From an uncultured Christensenella sp. (GTDB taxonomy: Bacteria > Bacillota > Clostridia > Christensenellales > Borkfalkiaceae): a DNA stretch of 64,000 nt. The notes under the pieces were generated by a model. The model did not search any database and was not told the DNA's origin. It saw only the letters and a program-made list of their open reading frames with translations. Shown in pieces: positions 16,565 to 23,881 of the stretch; the first letter of the stretch is position 1, and each line of letters starts with the position of its first letter. Where the stretch lies: NCBI GenBank assembly GCA_910585705.1, contig CAJUER010000003.1, positions 1 to 64,000 on the forward strand, given 5' to 3'. Both the position numbers and the translations under genes were made by a program.

Positions 16565-16596
16565 CAACCCCCTTCCGCATAAGCGCAAGGGGGTTG
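16565..16596. terminator. Hairpin after the large lipoprotein gene
   Basis: CAACCCCCTT and AAGGGGGTTG form a 10-bp stem. The better T-run is on the minus strand, so termination in the gene's own direction is less certain. Confidence 0.6.
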
Positions 16597-16679
16597 CACA
16601 TATTAACCGCGTAAAAGGTGCGCGCGGAAAAAAATTTAAAAAAAATTTGAAATTGCGTGAAAAAACATTAAAAAAACAG

Positions 16680-16708
16680 TTTACAAACGCATTAATTATT
16701 AATATAAT
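16680..16708 (+). promoter_or_regulatory. Sigma-A promoter of the acidic zinc-ribbon gene
   Basis: TTTACA (16680-16685), 17 bp, TATAAT (16703-16708), giving a leader of about 90 bases that contains a GC-rich hairpin (16736-16773, arms GCGTAT/ATACGC). Confidence 0.75.
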
Positions 16709-16804
16709 GTTACCCGAAAACAAACCTACTTTTTTGCGTATATGGCATAACCGGCACGCGCGTGCATACGCTGTATTAAACGCCGATATGGAGAGATTTA
16801 TAAA

Positions 16805-17299
16805 ATGGTAAAATACATTAAATGTCCGAGATGCGAACTCAACTACATCGATTCGGAAAAACAGGAATACTGCGACGTTTGCATTGCCGAGTTAAGGGGC
16901 AAAAAATTGCAGTTTGCAGACCTCGACGAGGAGGTTTTCGAGGAGGTTGACGGCGAACTCGATCAGGTTGAGCTTTGTCCCGTCTGCAACGTGAACAGAA
17001 TACGCTACGGCGAAAAGATGTGCGAAGCTTGTAAAAAAGAAAGCGAGTACGAAGAAGAGGAAATCGACATCGAGAAGGATGAGGAGTGGAAAAACTACCT
17101 TGACGAGGAAGACGACGGCGATTTGACCATAGATGACGAAACCTTGCAGGAAGAGCTTGACGAAGAGCTGGAAGACGAGGAAAACGAGGAGGAAAGCGAG
17201 GACGACTTCTTCGAAGACGTCGATTCCCTGACCGACCTCGAGGACGATGAGTTCGATGACGACGAATTTGACGACGAAGACGATGACGACGATTTTTAA
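16805..17299 (+). CDS. Acidic protein with two CxxC zinc knuckles (164 aa)
   Basis: I do not recognise a named family. The first 80 residues hold two treble-clef-like modules, CPRCELNYIDSEKQEYCDVC and CPVCNVNRIRYGEKMCEAC, each able to bind one zinc ion. The rest is almost all Asp and Glu (EEEEIDIEKDEEW to the tail EDDDDDF) with no globular pattern, so the protein is highly negatively charged and probably disordered there. It is cytosolic. A GGAGAG site precedes the ATG. A zinc-ribbon head on an acidic tail suggests contact with a basic partner or a nucleic-acid-binding complex (inference only). The gene is monocistronic. Confidence 0.8.
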   Translation: MVKYIKCPRCELNYIDSEKQEYCDVCIAELRGKKLQFADLDEEVFEEVDGELDQVELCPVCNVNRIRYGEKMCEACKKESEYEEEEIDIEKDEEWKNYLDEEDDGDLTIDDETLQEELDEELEDEENEEESEDDFFEDVDSLTDLEDDEFDDDEFDDEDDDDDF

Positions 17300-17310
17300 A
17301 ACCATATTAT

Positions 17311-17340
17311 AAAAGGACGGGTTAGCCCCGTCTTTTTTCT
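17311..17340 (+). terminator. Terminator of the acidic zinc-ribbon gene
   Basis: GACGGG and CCCGTC close a short loop and are followed by TTTTTT. Confidence 0.85.
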
Positions 17341-17419
17341 TGTCTTAAAAGGTGAGCGCAAAAAGTCAATAATATCCAAATCCGCATAAAATTGGGTTTT
17401 TCCGTCAAAAATATATATT

Positions 17420-17683
17420 ATGATTAAAGTAAACGTAACAATAAATTCGATAAAGGAAGCGGTGAAAAATCTTTATCTTCATCCCGTAACGGTCAAGCTG
17501 AATTTAGGCAGAAACAAGTTTGTAACTTTCCCCGCAACCTTAAACGGAATATATCCCTCGCTTTTCACCGTCAGTCCGGACGATAAAAACTTTCTCGGCA
17601 AAACGGCGTATTCTTATTCGGAAATTCTCTGCGGCAGAGTAAAAATCGACGCCCGCAAAGCCGAATTAAAAAATAAGTCATAA
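17420..17683 (+). CDS. veg: Veg family protein
   Basis: The 87-residue product matches the Veg/DUF1021 family: INSIKEAVKNLYLHPVTVKLNLGRNK, then TFPATLNGIYPSLFTV and the family's YSYSEILCGRVKI ending. In Bacillus, Veg is a small, abundant cytosolic protein that affects biofilm formation, and its exact role remains open. The gene order veg, spore-coat SPOCS gene, ispE resembles the veg-ssp-ispE order in Bacillus. No SD is obvious before the ATG. An upstream -10-like TATATT abuts the start codon but is too close to be its promoter. Confidence 0.88.
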   Translation: MIKVNVTINSIKEAVKNLYLHPVTVKLNLGRNKFVTFPATLNGIYPSLFTVSPDDKNFLGKTAYSYSEILCGRVKIDARKAELKNKS

Positions 17684-17706
17684 CTATAAAGCGCCGGGCA
17701 TATTAT
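17678..17706 (+). promoter_or_regulatory. Candidate sigma-E promoter of sipL
   Basis: TCATAAC (17678-17684), a 14-bp spacer and CATATTAT (17699-17706) fit the mother-cell sigma-E pattern (KMATATT-14-CATACAHT) with a few mismatches, upstream of a spore-coat gene. Confidence 0.4.
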
Positions 17707-17744
17707 ACTTTGTATACAGTCGGCTGTGCCGAGGGAGGGTTAAT

Positions 17745-19217
17745 ATGTCTTTATCAACGCAATATCAGACGGGGGCTTTCACGCGGCGCGTTGCCGTAAT
17801 AAAATCGCAGTCAATCGTGGAAATACGTTTTTCCGGTCAGGAAACGGGCGAAGCCGTAGCGGTTCATCCGCAGGTTTGTCTTTCCTCGTGCGAAATTTCT
17901 TCCGGCAGGGTGAACTACGGCGGCAGACTCGTCTGCACGCTCGTTTACGCCGACGGCGAAGGTAAGCTCTGCCGCATACAGAAAGGCGCGGAGTTCACGC
18001 ACTTTGCGGACGACGATATTCTCGCCCCCGCACACCGTTCGTTATGCACGCTTACATGCGAAAAAGCGCAGTTAAAGCGCGACGGCTCGAGCTGGCTCGT
18101 GGCGGTAGTTGTCGGCGCGGAAATTTCCGTTTTCGCTCCTTGCGAAAGAAACGTTCTGTCTTCTGCGGACGGGGCGGTTGTAAAACGCGAAAATTCCAAG
18201 CTCTATTCTACCGTGATTTTTTCGGGCGAAAGCGAGGTGGAGGACGAATTCGACTGCAACGCGGAAGACGTTCTTGTACCCGCCGCCGACGTGCTTGTTC
18301 TCGACAGCGTTTGCCGCGCCGGCGCGGTTGAAATAAACGGTGAAATTTATCTTTCACTGCTTGCGGTGCGCGGAGGTTCGCCCGTAAGCCTTGACAGAAT
18401 AGTTCCGTTCAAGTGCGAGATTGCCTGTGCGGACGCTTTGCTTGCAAGGAAAGCGGTCTGCCGCGCGGAGATAAAAGATTTAAGCGTAACGGCAAAGGTG
18501 AACGAGGATAACGGAAAGTGCGGCGTTGAGGTCGTTGCCCAGCTTGCGTTTTCCGGTCAGTATTTCGAGGAGGAGGAAACTCCGCTGATTCTCGACGCCT
18601 TTTCAAAAGATTGCAAACTCAGTTTGACCTATGCGGAAGAGTATGCAACGCCCTGCACGGAAATTAAGGTGTATTCCGAAAGAATAAGCGGACTTTGCGC
18701 GGCAAAGGCAAGGCTTGACTACACCTGCGCGTTCCTGGCGGCGGCTCTTCCCAAAACCGAATTCGCAATCACCGACAGCGGAGTGGAGGGCAGTGTTTCG
18801 GCAACGCTCTTGTACGAGCAGAACGGAGAAGTTCATTCGACGGAAGTCAACCTTCCGTTTGCGGTAACGCTAAACGGTCTGGGAAAATGCTGCAACGGAA
18901 TAAGCATAGCTGTGTGCGGACTTAATATAAGACAGCGTTCCGAAGGCGAGTGCGAGGCGGAGGCTGTTCTGAAAATCGCCGCCGCAGAGTGCGAAGAGAA
19001 ATCGGTCAGATACCTTTCGGAAGCGGCGGAAGGCGAACCCGTAACGCCCTGCGACTGCGCGATAAGCGTGTACGTTCCCGCCGCAGGCGACGAACTTTGG
19101 GATACGGCGAAAAAACTTTGCCAAAGCCCCGAAGAAATCGAGGCGACCAACCCCGAACTCACGTTCCCCTTATCGGGCAAGGAAAGAATTTTGGTTTACC
19201 GTCCCAAAAACGTTTGA
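17745..19217 (+). CDS. sipL: SPOCS/DUF3794 spore coat morphogenesis protein, SipL-like
   Basis: A 490-residue protein built of SPOCS (DUF3794) domains, the fold of SipL, which in Clostridioides difficile binds SpoIVA to anchor the coat on the forespore. Repeated SPOCS elements are visible: VEIRFSGQETGEA with VNYGGRLVCTLVYADGEG, then AGAVEINGEIYLSLLAV and EGSVSATLLYEQNGEVHS. The C-terminus ISVYVPAAGDELWDTAKKLC followed by PEEIEATNPEL is a degenerate LysM module, as in SipL. No signal peptide, so it acts in the mother-cell cytosol. A GGGAGGG site precedes the ATG. A sigma-E-like promoter is upstream. Confidence 0.88.
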   Translation: MSLSTQYQTGAFTRRVAVIKSQSIVEIRFSGQETGEAVAVHPQVCLSSCEISSGRVNYGGRLVCTLVYADGEGKLCRIQKGAEFTHFADDDILAPAHRSLCTLTCEKAQLKRDGSSWLVAVVVGAEISVFAPCERNVLSSADGAVVKRENSKLYSTVIFSGESEVEDEFDCNAEDVLVPAADVLVLDSVCRAGAVEINGEIYLSLLAVRGGSPVSLDRIVPFKCEIACADALLARKAVCRAEIKDLSVTAKVNEDNGKCGVEVVAQLAFSGQYFEEEETPLILDAFSKDCKLSLTYAEEYATPCTEIKVYSERISGLCAAKARLDYTCAFLAAALPKTEFAITDSGVEGSVSATLLYEQNGEVHSTEVNLPFAVTLNGLGKCCNGISIAVCGLNIRQRSEGECEAEAVLKIAAAECEEKSVRYLSEAAEGEPVTPCDCAISVYVPAAGDELWDTAKKLCQSPEEIEATNPELTFPLSGKERILVYRPKNV

Positions 19218-19240
19218 CGGCGTTCGGACGGGGATATAAC

Positions 19241-19276
19241 GGGCGGCGCACCCTGTGGTGCGCCGCCCCCTTTTTC
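19241..19276 (+). terminator. Terminator of sipL
   Basis: A perfect 12-bp GC-rich stem (GGGCGGCGCACC and complement) with a four-base loop and TTTTT. Confidence 0.9.
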
Positions 19277-19296
19277 GGTCTTGTTTATAAAAACGA

Positions 19297-19325
19297 TTGT
19301 AATGCGCGCGTAGTTGTGGTATAAT
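19297..19325 (+). promoter_or_regulatory. Promoter of ispE (leaderless)
   Basis: TTGTAA (19297-19302), 17 bp, TATAAT (19320-19325). The ATG begins six bases after the -10, where transcription itself should start. Confidence 0.75.
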
Positions 19326-19331
19326 GCCGTT

Positions 19332-20186
19332 ATGGAAAGCGTGCGCGTAAAAAGTTACGCCAAAATCAATCTGACGTTGAATATTACGGGTTCGGAGGGC
19401 GGCTATCATATGCTCGACAGCGTGGTAACCACCGTCGATTTGTACGACCTTATAATTATAAAAAAACGCAAAGACGGCCTCGTTTCGGTAACTATGCGCG
19501 GTTGCGGCAGTGAGAATATCGCGTTCTCTGAAAACAACGCGGCGCTGGCTGCGCAGGCTTTTACGGAAAAGTATTCAACCGACGGGGCGGACGTTACGGT
19601 TTATAAAAACATACCTATGGGAATGGGGCTCGGCGGCTCGTCCGCAGACGCGGCGGGCGTCTTAAACGGGCTTTTCCGTCTGTATAAAATTGACGACGTC
19701 GCGGGCAAAAAACTGCTTGCAGACAGATTCGGCAGCGACACGCGTTATATGCTAACGGGCGGATACGCACGGCTTTTCGGCAGAGGCAACGAGGTTAAAG
19801 CGCTCGACGGCAGGTTGAAACTGAATTTGCTTTTGCTCGACCCGAAGGAAAGCGTAAGCACGGCGCAGTGCTATAAAAAGTTCGACGAAAACGGGATTAC
19901 GGGCGGAAACAGCGACGTGGCGGAAAAGGCCGTGCTGTGCGGCGATTTGCGCCTGCTTGCCGCAAACTTAAATAACGCGCTTACGGCATCCGCTTGTGAA
20001 CTTTCGGACGGCGTTAAAAAGGCGATTGAAGAGCTGAAAGAGTTCGACCCTCTCGCGGTCAATATGACTGGTTCGGGAAGCGGCGTCTACGCATTGTTTG
20101 AAAACGCCGAATTCTGCCGATATGCGAAAAGCCGCTATAAAGGCAGGTTCCGTTTGTACGAGCTGAAAACGCGGTTGCCGCGTTGA
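19332..20186 (+). CDS. ispE: 4-diphosphocytidyl-2-C-methyl-D-erythritol kinase
   Basis: The ATP-dependent kinase of the MEP isoprenoid pathway. The 284-residue protein is a GHMP kinase: SYAKINLTLNI at the N-terminus, the phosphate-binding loop PMGMGLGGSSADAAG around residues 97-111, and the third motif NMTGSGSGVYALF near 245. The ATG at 19332 is preferred to the longer frame because an ideal promoter ends six bases before it and there is no ribosome site for either. Translation from a leaderless message is therefore likely. A following gene starts 30 bases downstream with a strong SD. Confidence 0.95.
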   Translation: MESVRVKSYAKINLTLNITGSEGGYHMLDSVVTTVDLYDLIIIKKRKDGLVSVTMRGCGSENIAFSENNAALAAQAFTEKYSTDGADVTVYKNIPMGMGLGGSSADAAGVLNGLFRLYKIDDVAGKKLLADRFGSDTRYMLTGGYARLFGRGNEVKALDGRLKLNLLLLDPKESVSTAQCYKKFDENGITGGNSDVAEKAVLCGDLRLLAANLNNALTASACELSDGVKKAIEELKEFDPLAVNMTGSGSGVYALFENAEFCRYAKSRYKGRFRLYELKTRLPR

Positions 20187-20215
20187 AATAATCGAAACTA
20201 TTTTTTGGAGGAGCT

Positions 20216-21124
20216 ATGGCAGAGGAAAGACTGATAGACGACGACAAAGACAGGAAATATAAAATCCGCAAAAACGCGGACGGCGAGGACGAGCTTTACA
20301 TCGACGATTCTTCCGAAGACGAAAACGAAGAGCAGAGTTCGATTCCCCTTTTCGAAGTGCCCTACGGCGACGATGACGACGATGACGCGGAAGCGCTTAC
20401 GCCCGAACAGTTTGCCGAGCGCGAAAGACTGAAACGCGAGGAACAGCTTGCGCGCGAAAAGCAGGCGGCTTCGCTGTTGTCGGAAGCGGATAAAAAACTC
20501 GGCTCGGGCAATTTCGAGGGCGCAAGGTTTGCAGCGGCGCAGGCGGCGGAAATCAATCCCAAAAGCGGCGGAGCGTACTGCACTCAGCTTAAAGCCCTTT
20601 CGCGCAATTTTACCGATTTCACTTCGCTGGAAGACTGTCTCGAAGCGGCGGACGGCGTAAAGCAGTACGCTGATAAAGAGCAGAAAAGCGCGCTGAAAAA
20701 TCTTGCTTCGGGCTTAAAAAAGCGTATAGACGAAGTCGGGGCGGAGGCGCGGGAGCTTTCCGAAAAAAACGAGGCGGCAAAAGCCGAACGGCGCGAAGTG
20801 TTCGCGGCGCAAAGCAAACGCGCTTTCGTCGTCTTTCTTGCGGCGGCAATTCCTTTTGCCGTGCTCAGCGTGCTTACTCTTATTTTTGCTTGCAATATTT
20901 TTGCGGAAGAAAACGGTGCGTTCGTCATAGCGACAATCGTATGCGGCTCGCTCGATTTCATTGCGCTCGTTGCAACGCTTATAACCGCGCGCAGGGACGT
21001 TACGGCGCGCCGCAGGGTTAAGCAGAATGAAAAGAACACCACCACGAAGCTCGGCAGGGAATACGTTGAAAAAGCCGAAGAGCTTGAAAGGTTGAACACG
21101 GTTTATTCATCGTTCGATATATGA
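20216..21124 (+). CDS. TPR-like membrane protein of unknown function (302 aa)
   Basis: The N-terminal 75 residues are acidic and low in complexity (YGDDDDDDAEALTPEQFAER). A charged helical region follows with a tetratricopeptide-like repeat (GSGNFEGARFAAAQAAEINP, about 98-117). Two membrane helices lie at about 205-228 (FVVFLAAAIPFAVLSVLTLI) and 236-258 (FVIATIVCGSLDFIALVATL), and a basic cytoplasmic tail closes the protein. The N-terminus is probably cytosolic. GGAGGAG is the ribosome site. Its stop overlaps the start of the cysteine desulfurase by four bases (ATGA), so the two are co-translated. I do not know its function. Confidence 0.75.
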   Translation: MAEERLIDDDKDRKYKIRKNADGEDELYIDDSSEDENEEQSSIPLFEVPYGDDDDDDAEALTPEQFAERERLKREEQLAREKQAASLLSEADKKLGSGNFEGARFAAAQAAEINPKSGGAYCTQLKALSRNFTDFTSLEDCLEAADGVKQYADKEQKSALKNLASGLKKRIDEVGAEARELSEKNEAAKAERREVFAAQSKRAFVVFLAAAIPFAVLSVLTLIFACNIFAEENGAFVIATIVCGSLDFIALVATLITARRDVTARRRVKQNEKNTTTKLGREYVEKAEELERLNTVYSSFDI

Positions 21125-22251
21125 TTTATCTCGATTACGCGGCGACTACGCCGCTTGACAAAGACGTGCTGGAAGCTATGCTTCCGTTTATGAAAGAAAA
21201 CTTTGGCAACCCTTCTTCACAGCATGCGCACGGAAGACTTTCCGCTAACGCTGTGGTTGCCGCGCGTGACAAAATCGCCCGTATTTTCGGCTGTAAACCC
21301 GATGAAATTTTTTTCACTTCGGGCGGAACGGAGGCGGGCAACTGGGCGTTGAAAGGCGTTTGCGCGGCGGAAGGCAAAAGTCGCGGACATATCGCCGTTT
21401 CGGCAATAGAGCATCCTGCGGTTTTGGAAAGCGCGAAGGATATGCAAAAATTCGGGTATGAAGTTACGTTTATTCAGCCCGATAAAAACGGAATTATAAC
21501 GCCGCAGGCGGTGCAAAAAGCCGTGCGCGGCGATACCGTTTTCTGCGCGGTTATGCACGCGAACAACGAAACGGGCGTAATTCAGCCTGTTGAAGAAATA
21601 GGCGCGCTTTTAAAAGAACGCGGCGTGTTCTACTATTGCGACTGCGTGCAGACGGCGGGCGTTCTGTCCCTGCCCGTCGGGCATTGCTCGGCTTTGGGAA
21701 TTTCGGCGCATAAGTTTTACGGCCCCGTCGGCTTCGGCGTATTATATATTGAAAACGGCGCGAAAATATCGCGTTTGATTTCGGGCGGCATGCAGGAGCG
21801 CGGCTTGCGCGGCGGTACGTCCAACACAGCGGCGGCGGTGGGCTGTGCTGCGGCGTTGGAGATTGCCGTAAACTCCGCGCAGGCAAACAGGGCGAAGGTC
21901 TGCGCCTTGCGCGATGCGTTTGTCAGCCGCGTGATTGCGGAAATAGAGGGTGCGCACCTCAACGGCGGGGGCGAAAAATTACCGTCGCACGCGAATATTT
22001 CATTCGACGGCTGCGACGGCGAAAATATTCTGTTTTTACTCGATATGCAGGGAGTGGCGGTTTCCACAGGTTCGGCTTGCTCGGCAGGGGCGGTAACCCC
22101 CTCGCATGTGCTTTTGTCTATGGGGCTTGGCGAAAGCCGCGCTAAATCGGCGGTGCGCTTTACGTTCGGGAAATACAATACCGCAGAAGAGGCGGATAAA
22201 GCCTTTGCGGCGTTAAAATACGCAGTGGAAAAAATCAGAAGCGCAAAATAA
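21121..22251 (+). CDS. Cysteine desulfurase, NifS/IscS family
   Basis: A PLP enzyme that takes sulfur from cysteine for Fe-S clusters or tRNA thiolation. The 376-residue protein has IYLDYAATTPLDKDVLEAM at the start, HANNETGVIQP, the PLP lysine in ISAHKFYGPVGFGVLY (near residue 200) and the mobile-loop catalytic cysteine in STGSACSAGAVTPSHVLLSMG. That loop with three residues between SAC and the Pro-Ser-His matches group I enzymes. A thiouridylase or U-type scaffold partner is not adjacent; the gene is coupled to a TPR-like membrane protein, so the sulfur acceptor is unknown. Confidence 0.93.
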   Translation: MIYLDYAATTPLDKDVLEAMLPFMKENFGNPSSQHAHGRLSANAVVAARDKIARIFGCKPDEIFFTSGGTEAGNWALKGVCAAEGKSRGHIAVSAIEHPAVLESAKDMQKFGYEVTFIQPDKNGIITPQAVQKAVRGDTVFCAVMHANNETGVIQPVEEIGALLKERGVFYYCDCVQTAGVLSLPVGHCSALGISAHKFYGPVGFGVLYIENGAKISRLISGGMQERGLRGGTSNTAAAVGCAAALEIAVNSAQANRAKVCALRDAFVSRVIAEIEGAHLNGGGEKLPSHANISFDGCDGENILFLLDMQGVAVSTGSACSAGAVTPSHVLLSMGLGESRAKSAVRFTFGKYNTAEEADKAFAALKYAVEKIRSAK

Positions 22252-22344
22252 TATCAGGGTTAAATATGCCCCGATGTTAATTTTTATCAAAAATTGTGAG
22301 TGCAAATTATTTCAAAGTTGCGGTAAAAATTATACAACAAATAT

Positions 22345-22373
22345 TTTACTTTTTTCGGGTTTTTTCTTATAAT
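22345..22373 (+). promoter_or_regulatory. Orphan sigma-A promoter
   Basis: TTTACT (22345-22350), 17 bp, TATAAT (22368-22373). No coding gene follows on this strand for 1.5 kb. Confidence 0.65.
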
Positions 22374-22379
22374 TCTAAC

Positions 22380-22475
22380 TGTAAACAGCGTTTACAACTT
22401 ATTCAGCTCATCATTTTCCCCCTTATCATATAGAGGCGGCGCAAACTCCGGTTTGCGTCGTTTCTGTTTATTTAA
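22380..22475 (+). ncRNA. Candidate small RNA with inverted repeat at its 5' end
   Basis: Predicted from a promoter at 22345-22373, a palindrome TGTAAACAGCGTTTACA at 22380-22396 exactly where transcription should start, and a terminator-like hairpin at 22436-22458 (GGCGCAAAC, loop TCCG, GTTTGCGTC) followed by T-rich sequence. The roughly 90-base product holds no convincing open frame. The palindrome could be an operator (LacI-type arms) or part of the RNA. Bases 22476-22732 show no gene I can support. Confidence 0.45.
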
Positions 22476-22732
22476 TGGATTTTTCACCGACGCGCAAAAG
22501 AGCGATTTTAAAACGTAACAATGTTAGAGAGGGGTCTCCGTCGCCCGACACAACGGCAATACGTCGAAACGGAGTGGCAGGATAGGGGTTATTCGCCGTT
22601 ATGCGGATTAAGGATAATAAAATGTAACGGCGGGGACTTCCTGCCGTAACGGCATTAGAATTGAGACGTGCCGTTATTTCGAACCCGTCGCCGCGCCGTG
22701 TGGAACTTAACGAAGAATCCGCGCGGCAAATT

Positions 22733-23236
22733 TTACATAACGCGGCAAACGAGGCAGGCGATTACAGTCGATACAAGCGTTGCGACAAGAACGCATAAAA
22801 TGGGCATTGCCAGCTTTTTCACTTTCATTCCCGCAAAGTACACGGCGGAAATATAGAACACCGTTTCCGACGAGCCGAAGCAAACGCACGCGCATCGCGC
22901 AACGTAGCTGTCCGCGCCGTAGTTTTTAATTATTTCGTTCAGGTATGCAAGCGAGCCGCTACCTGAAAACGGCTTAATCAGAACCAGCTTCGTAAGCTCC
23001 TGCGGAATACCGAGCGCCCCGAACACGGGAGCGAGCAAGCTGCAAAGCTTGTCCGATAGGTGCGACGCTTCGAACAGGGCGCACATCATAAAAACGGCGG
23101 CAAGGCAGGGAAGAAGGGAAAAAGTGAATTTAAGCGCGGAAGAAATTCCTTCCGTAAACGATTCGTAAACGTTCACCCGTTTTATGAGCGAGAATACGAA
23201 CACTATTATAAAAATTACGGGTATAATCAGCGCCAT
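22733..23236 (-). CDS. spmB: Spore maturation protein B
   Basis: With SpmA, this integral membrane protein is needed for full dehydration of the spore core. The 167-residue sequence has five or so hydrophobic segments (MALIIPVIFIIVFVFSLI, FSLLPCLAAVFMMCALF, MPILCVLVATLVSTVIACLV) and the nucleoside-recognition (Gate) domain signatures LIKPFSGSGSLAYLNEI and CFGSSETVFYISAVYF. The start at 23236 has GGGAGAAA upstream and overlaps the end of spmA by ten bases; a longer frame of 19 more residues lacks a site. Confidence 0.92.
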   Translation of the reverse strand: MALIIPVIFIIVFVFSLIKRVNVYESFTEGISSALKFTFSLLPCLAAVFMMCALFEASHLSDKLCSLLAPVFGALGIPQELTKLVLIKPFSGSGSLAYLNEIIKNYGADSYVARCACVCFGSSETVFYISAVYFAGMKVKKLAMPILCVLVATLVSTVIACLVCRVM

Positions 23237-23778
23237 ATCTTTCTCCCGAGAAGGTATAAAATTACGGCGCAGACGGTTGAAACGGTTGTGCATATGAGCG
23301 ATGGTAAAAATATGTCCGCCGCCGAAGCCGAACCCTCGCTTGCGCGAAGCGCGATAACCGTAGTCGGCAGAATTTGCACGGATGTTGCGTTTATAACGAA
23401 TAAAAGCTTTTGCGCAAAGTCGTTCTTGTCCTTTTCCAAAGCGTTAATTGCTTTTACCGCGTAAGGGGTCGCCGCTCCGCCCAAGCCGAGCAGGTTGCAC
23501 GAAAGGTTCATCGCAAGGTTTTCGTTCGCCTCGTCGTCGTTAGTGCGGAAAATTCTGCGCGTAACCGGTTTAAGCGCCTTTGCCGCCCCGCGTGAAAGTC
23601 CCGACTTTTCCGCCAGCGACGAAAGCCCCATCCACACCGCGTAGATACAAAACAGGGTTAAAGCCATTTTCGCCGCGTCCTCCGCGCCGCCGAGCAGAGA
23701 GGGCAGAAGTTTGTCCGGCGCGGTGAAGGCAAGAACGATTATCGAGGCAATGCAGATTATCGTAAAAATCAAATTCAT
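23227..23778 (-). CDS. spmA: Spore maturation protein A
   Basis: The partner of SpmB in spore core dehydration, also a Gate-domain membrane protein. The 183-residue sequence has an N-terminal helix (IFTIICIASIIVLAF), GGAEDAAKMALTLFCIYAVW, the conserved RNDDEANENLAMNLSCNLLGLG pattern (here RTNDDEANENLAMN) and PTTVIALRASEGS. A sigma-E-like promoter (GCATATA-14-CATAAAAA) ends six bases before the ATG and there is no SD, so the message is probably leaderless and made in the mother cell. It is divergent from metG and overlaps spmB. Confidence 0.92.
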   Translation of the reverse strand: MNLIFTIICIASIIVLAFTAPDKLLPSLLGGAEDAAKMALTLFCIYAVWMGLSSLAEKSGLSRGAAKALKPVTRRIFRTNDDEANENLAMNLSCNLLGLGGAATPYAVKAINALEKDKNDFAQKLLFVINATSVQILPTTVIALRASEGSASAADIFLPSLICTTVSTVCAVILYLLGRKIWR

Positions 23779-23784
23779 AGATTA

Positions 23785-23813
23785 TTTTTATGAGCGGATT
23801 TTGCCTTATATGC
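23785..23813 (-). promoter_or_regulatory. Sigma-E-like promoter of spmAB
   Basis: Minus strand GCATATA (23813-23807) matches the KMATATT -35 at six of seven positions. A 14-bp spacer is followed by CATAAAAA (23792-23785), matching CATACAHT at six of eight. Confidence 0.55.
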
Positions 23814-23823
23814 AAATATATAA

Positions 23824-23852
23824 TTTACAACCGCGCTTAAAAGTGCTATACT
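23824..23852 (+). promoter_or_regulatory. Sigma-A promoter of metG
   Basis: TTTACA (23824-23829), 17 bp, TATACT (23847-23852). It lies back to back with the spmAB promoter. Confidence 0.75.
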
Positions 23853-23881
23853 TAACCAAATAATATAAAAGGATTTAAACT

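Noticed and set aside
17414..17419. TATATT as the -10 for veg
   Set aside because: It touches the start codon, so transcription would begin inside the gene.
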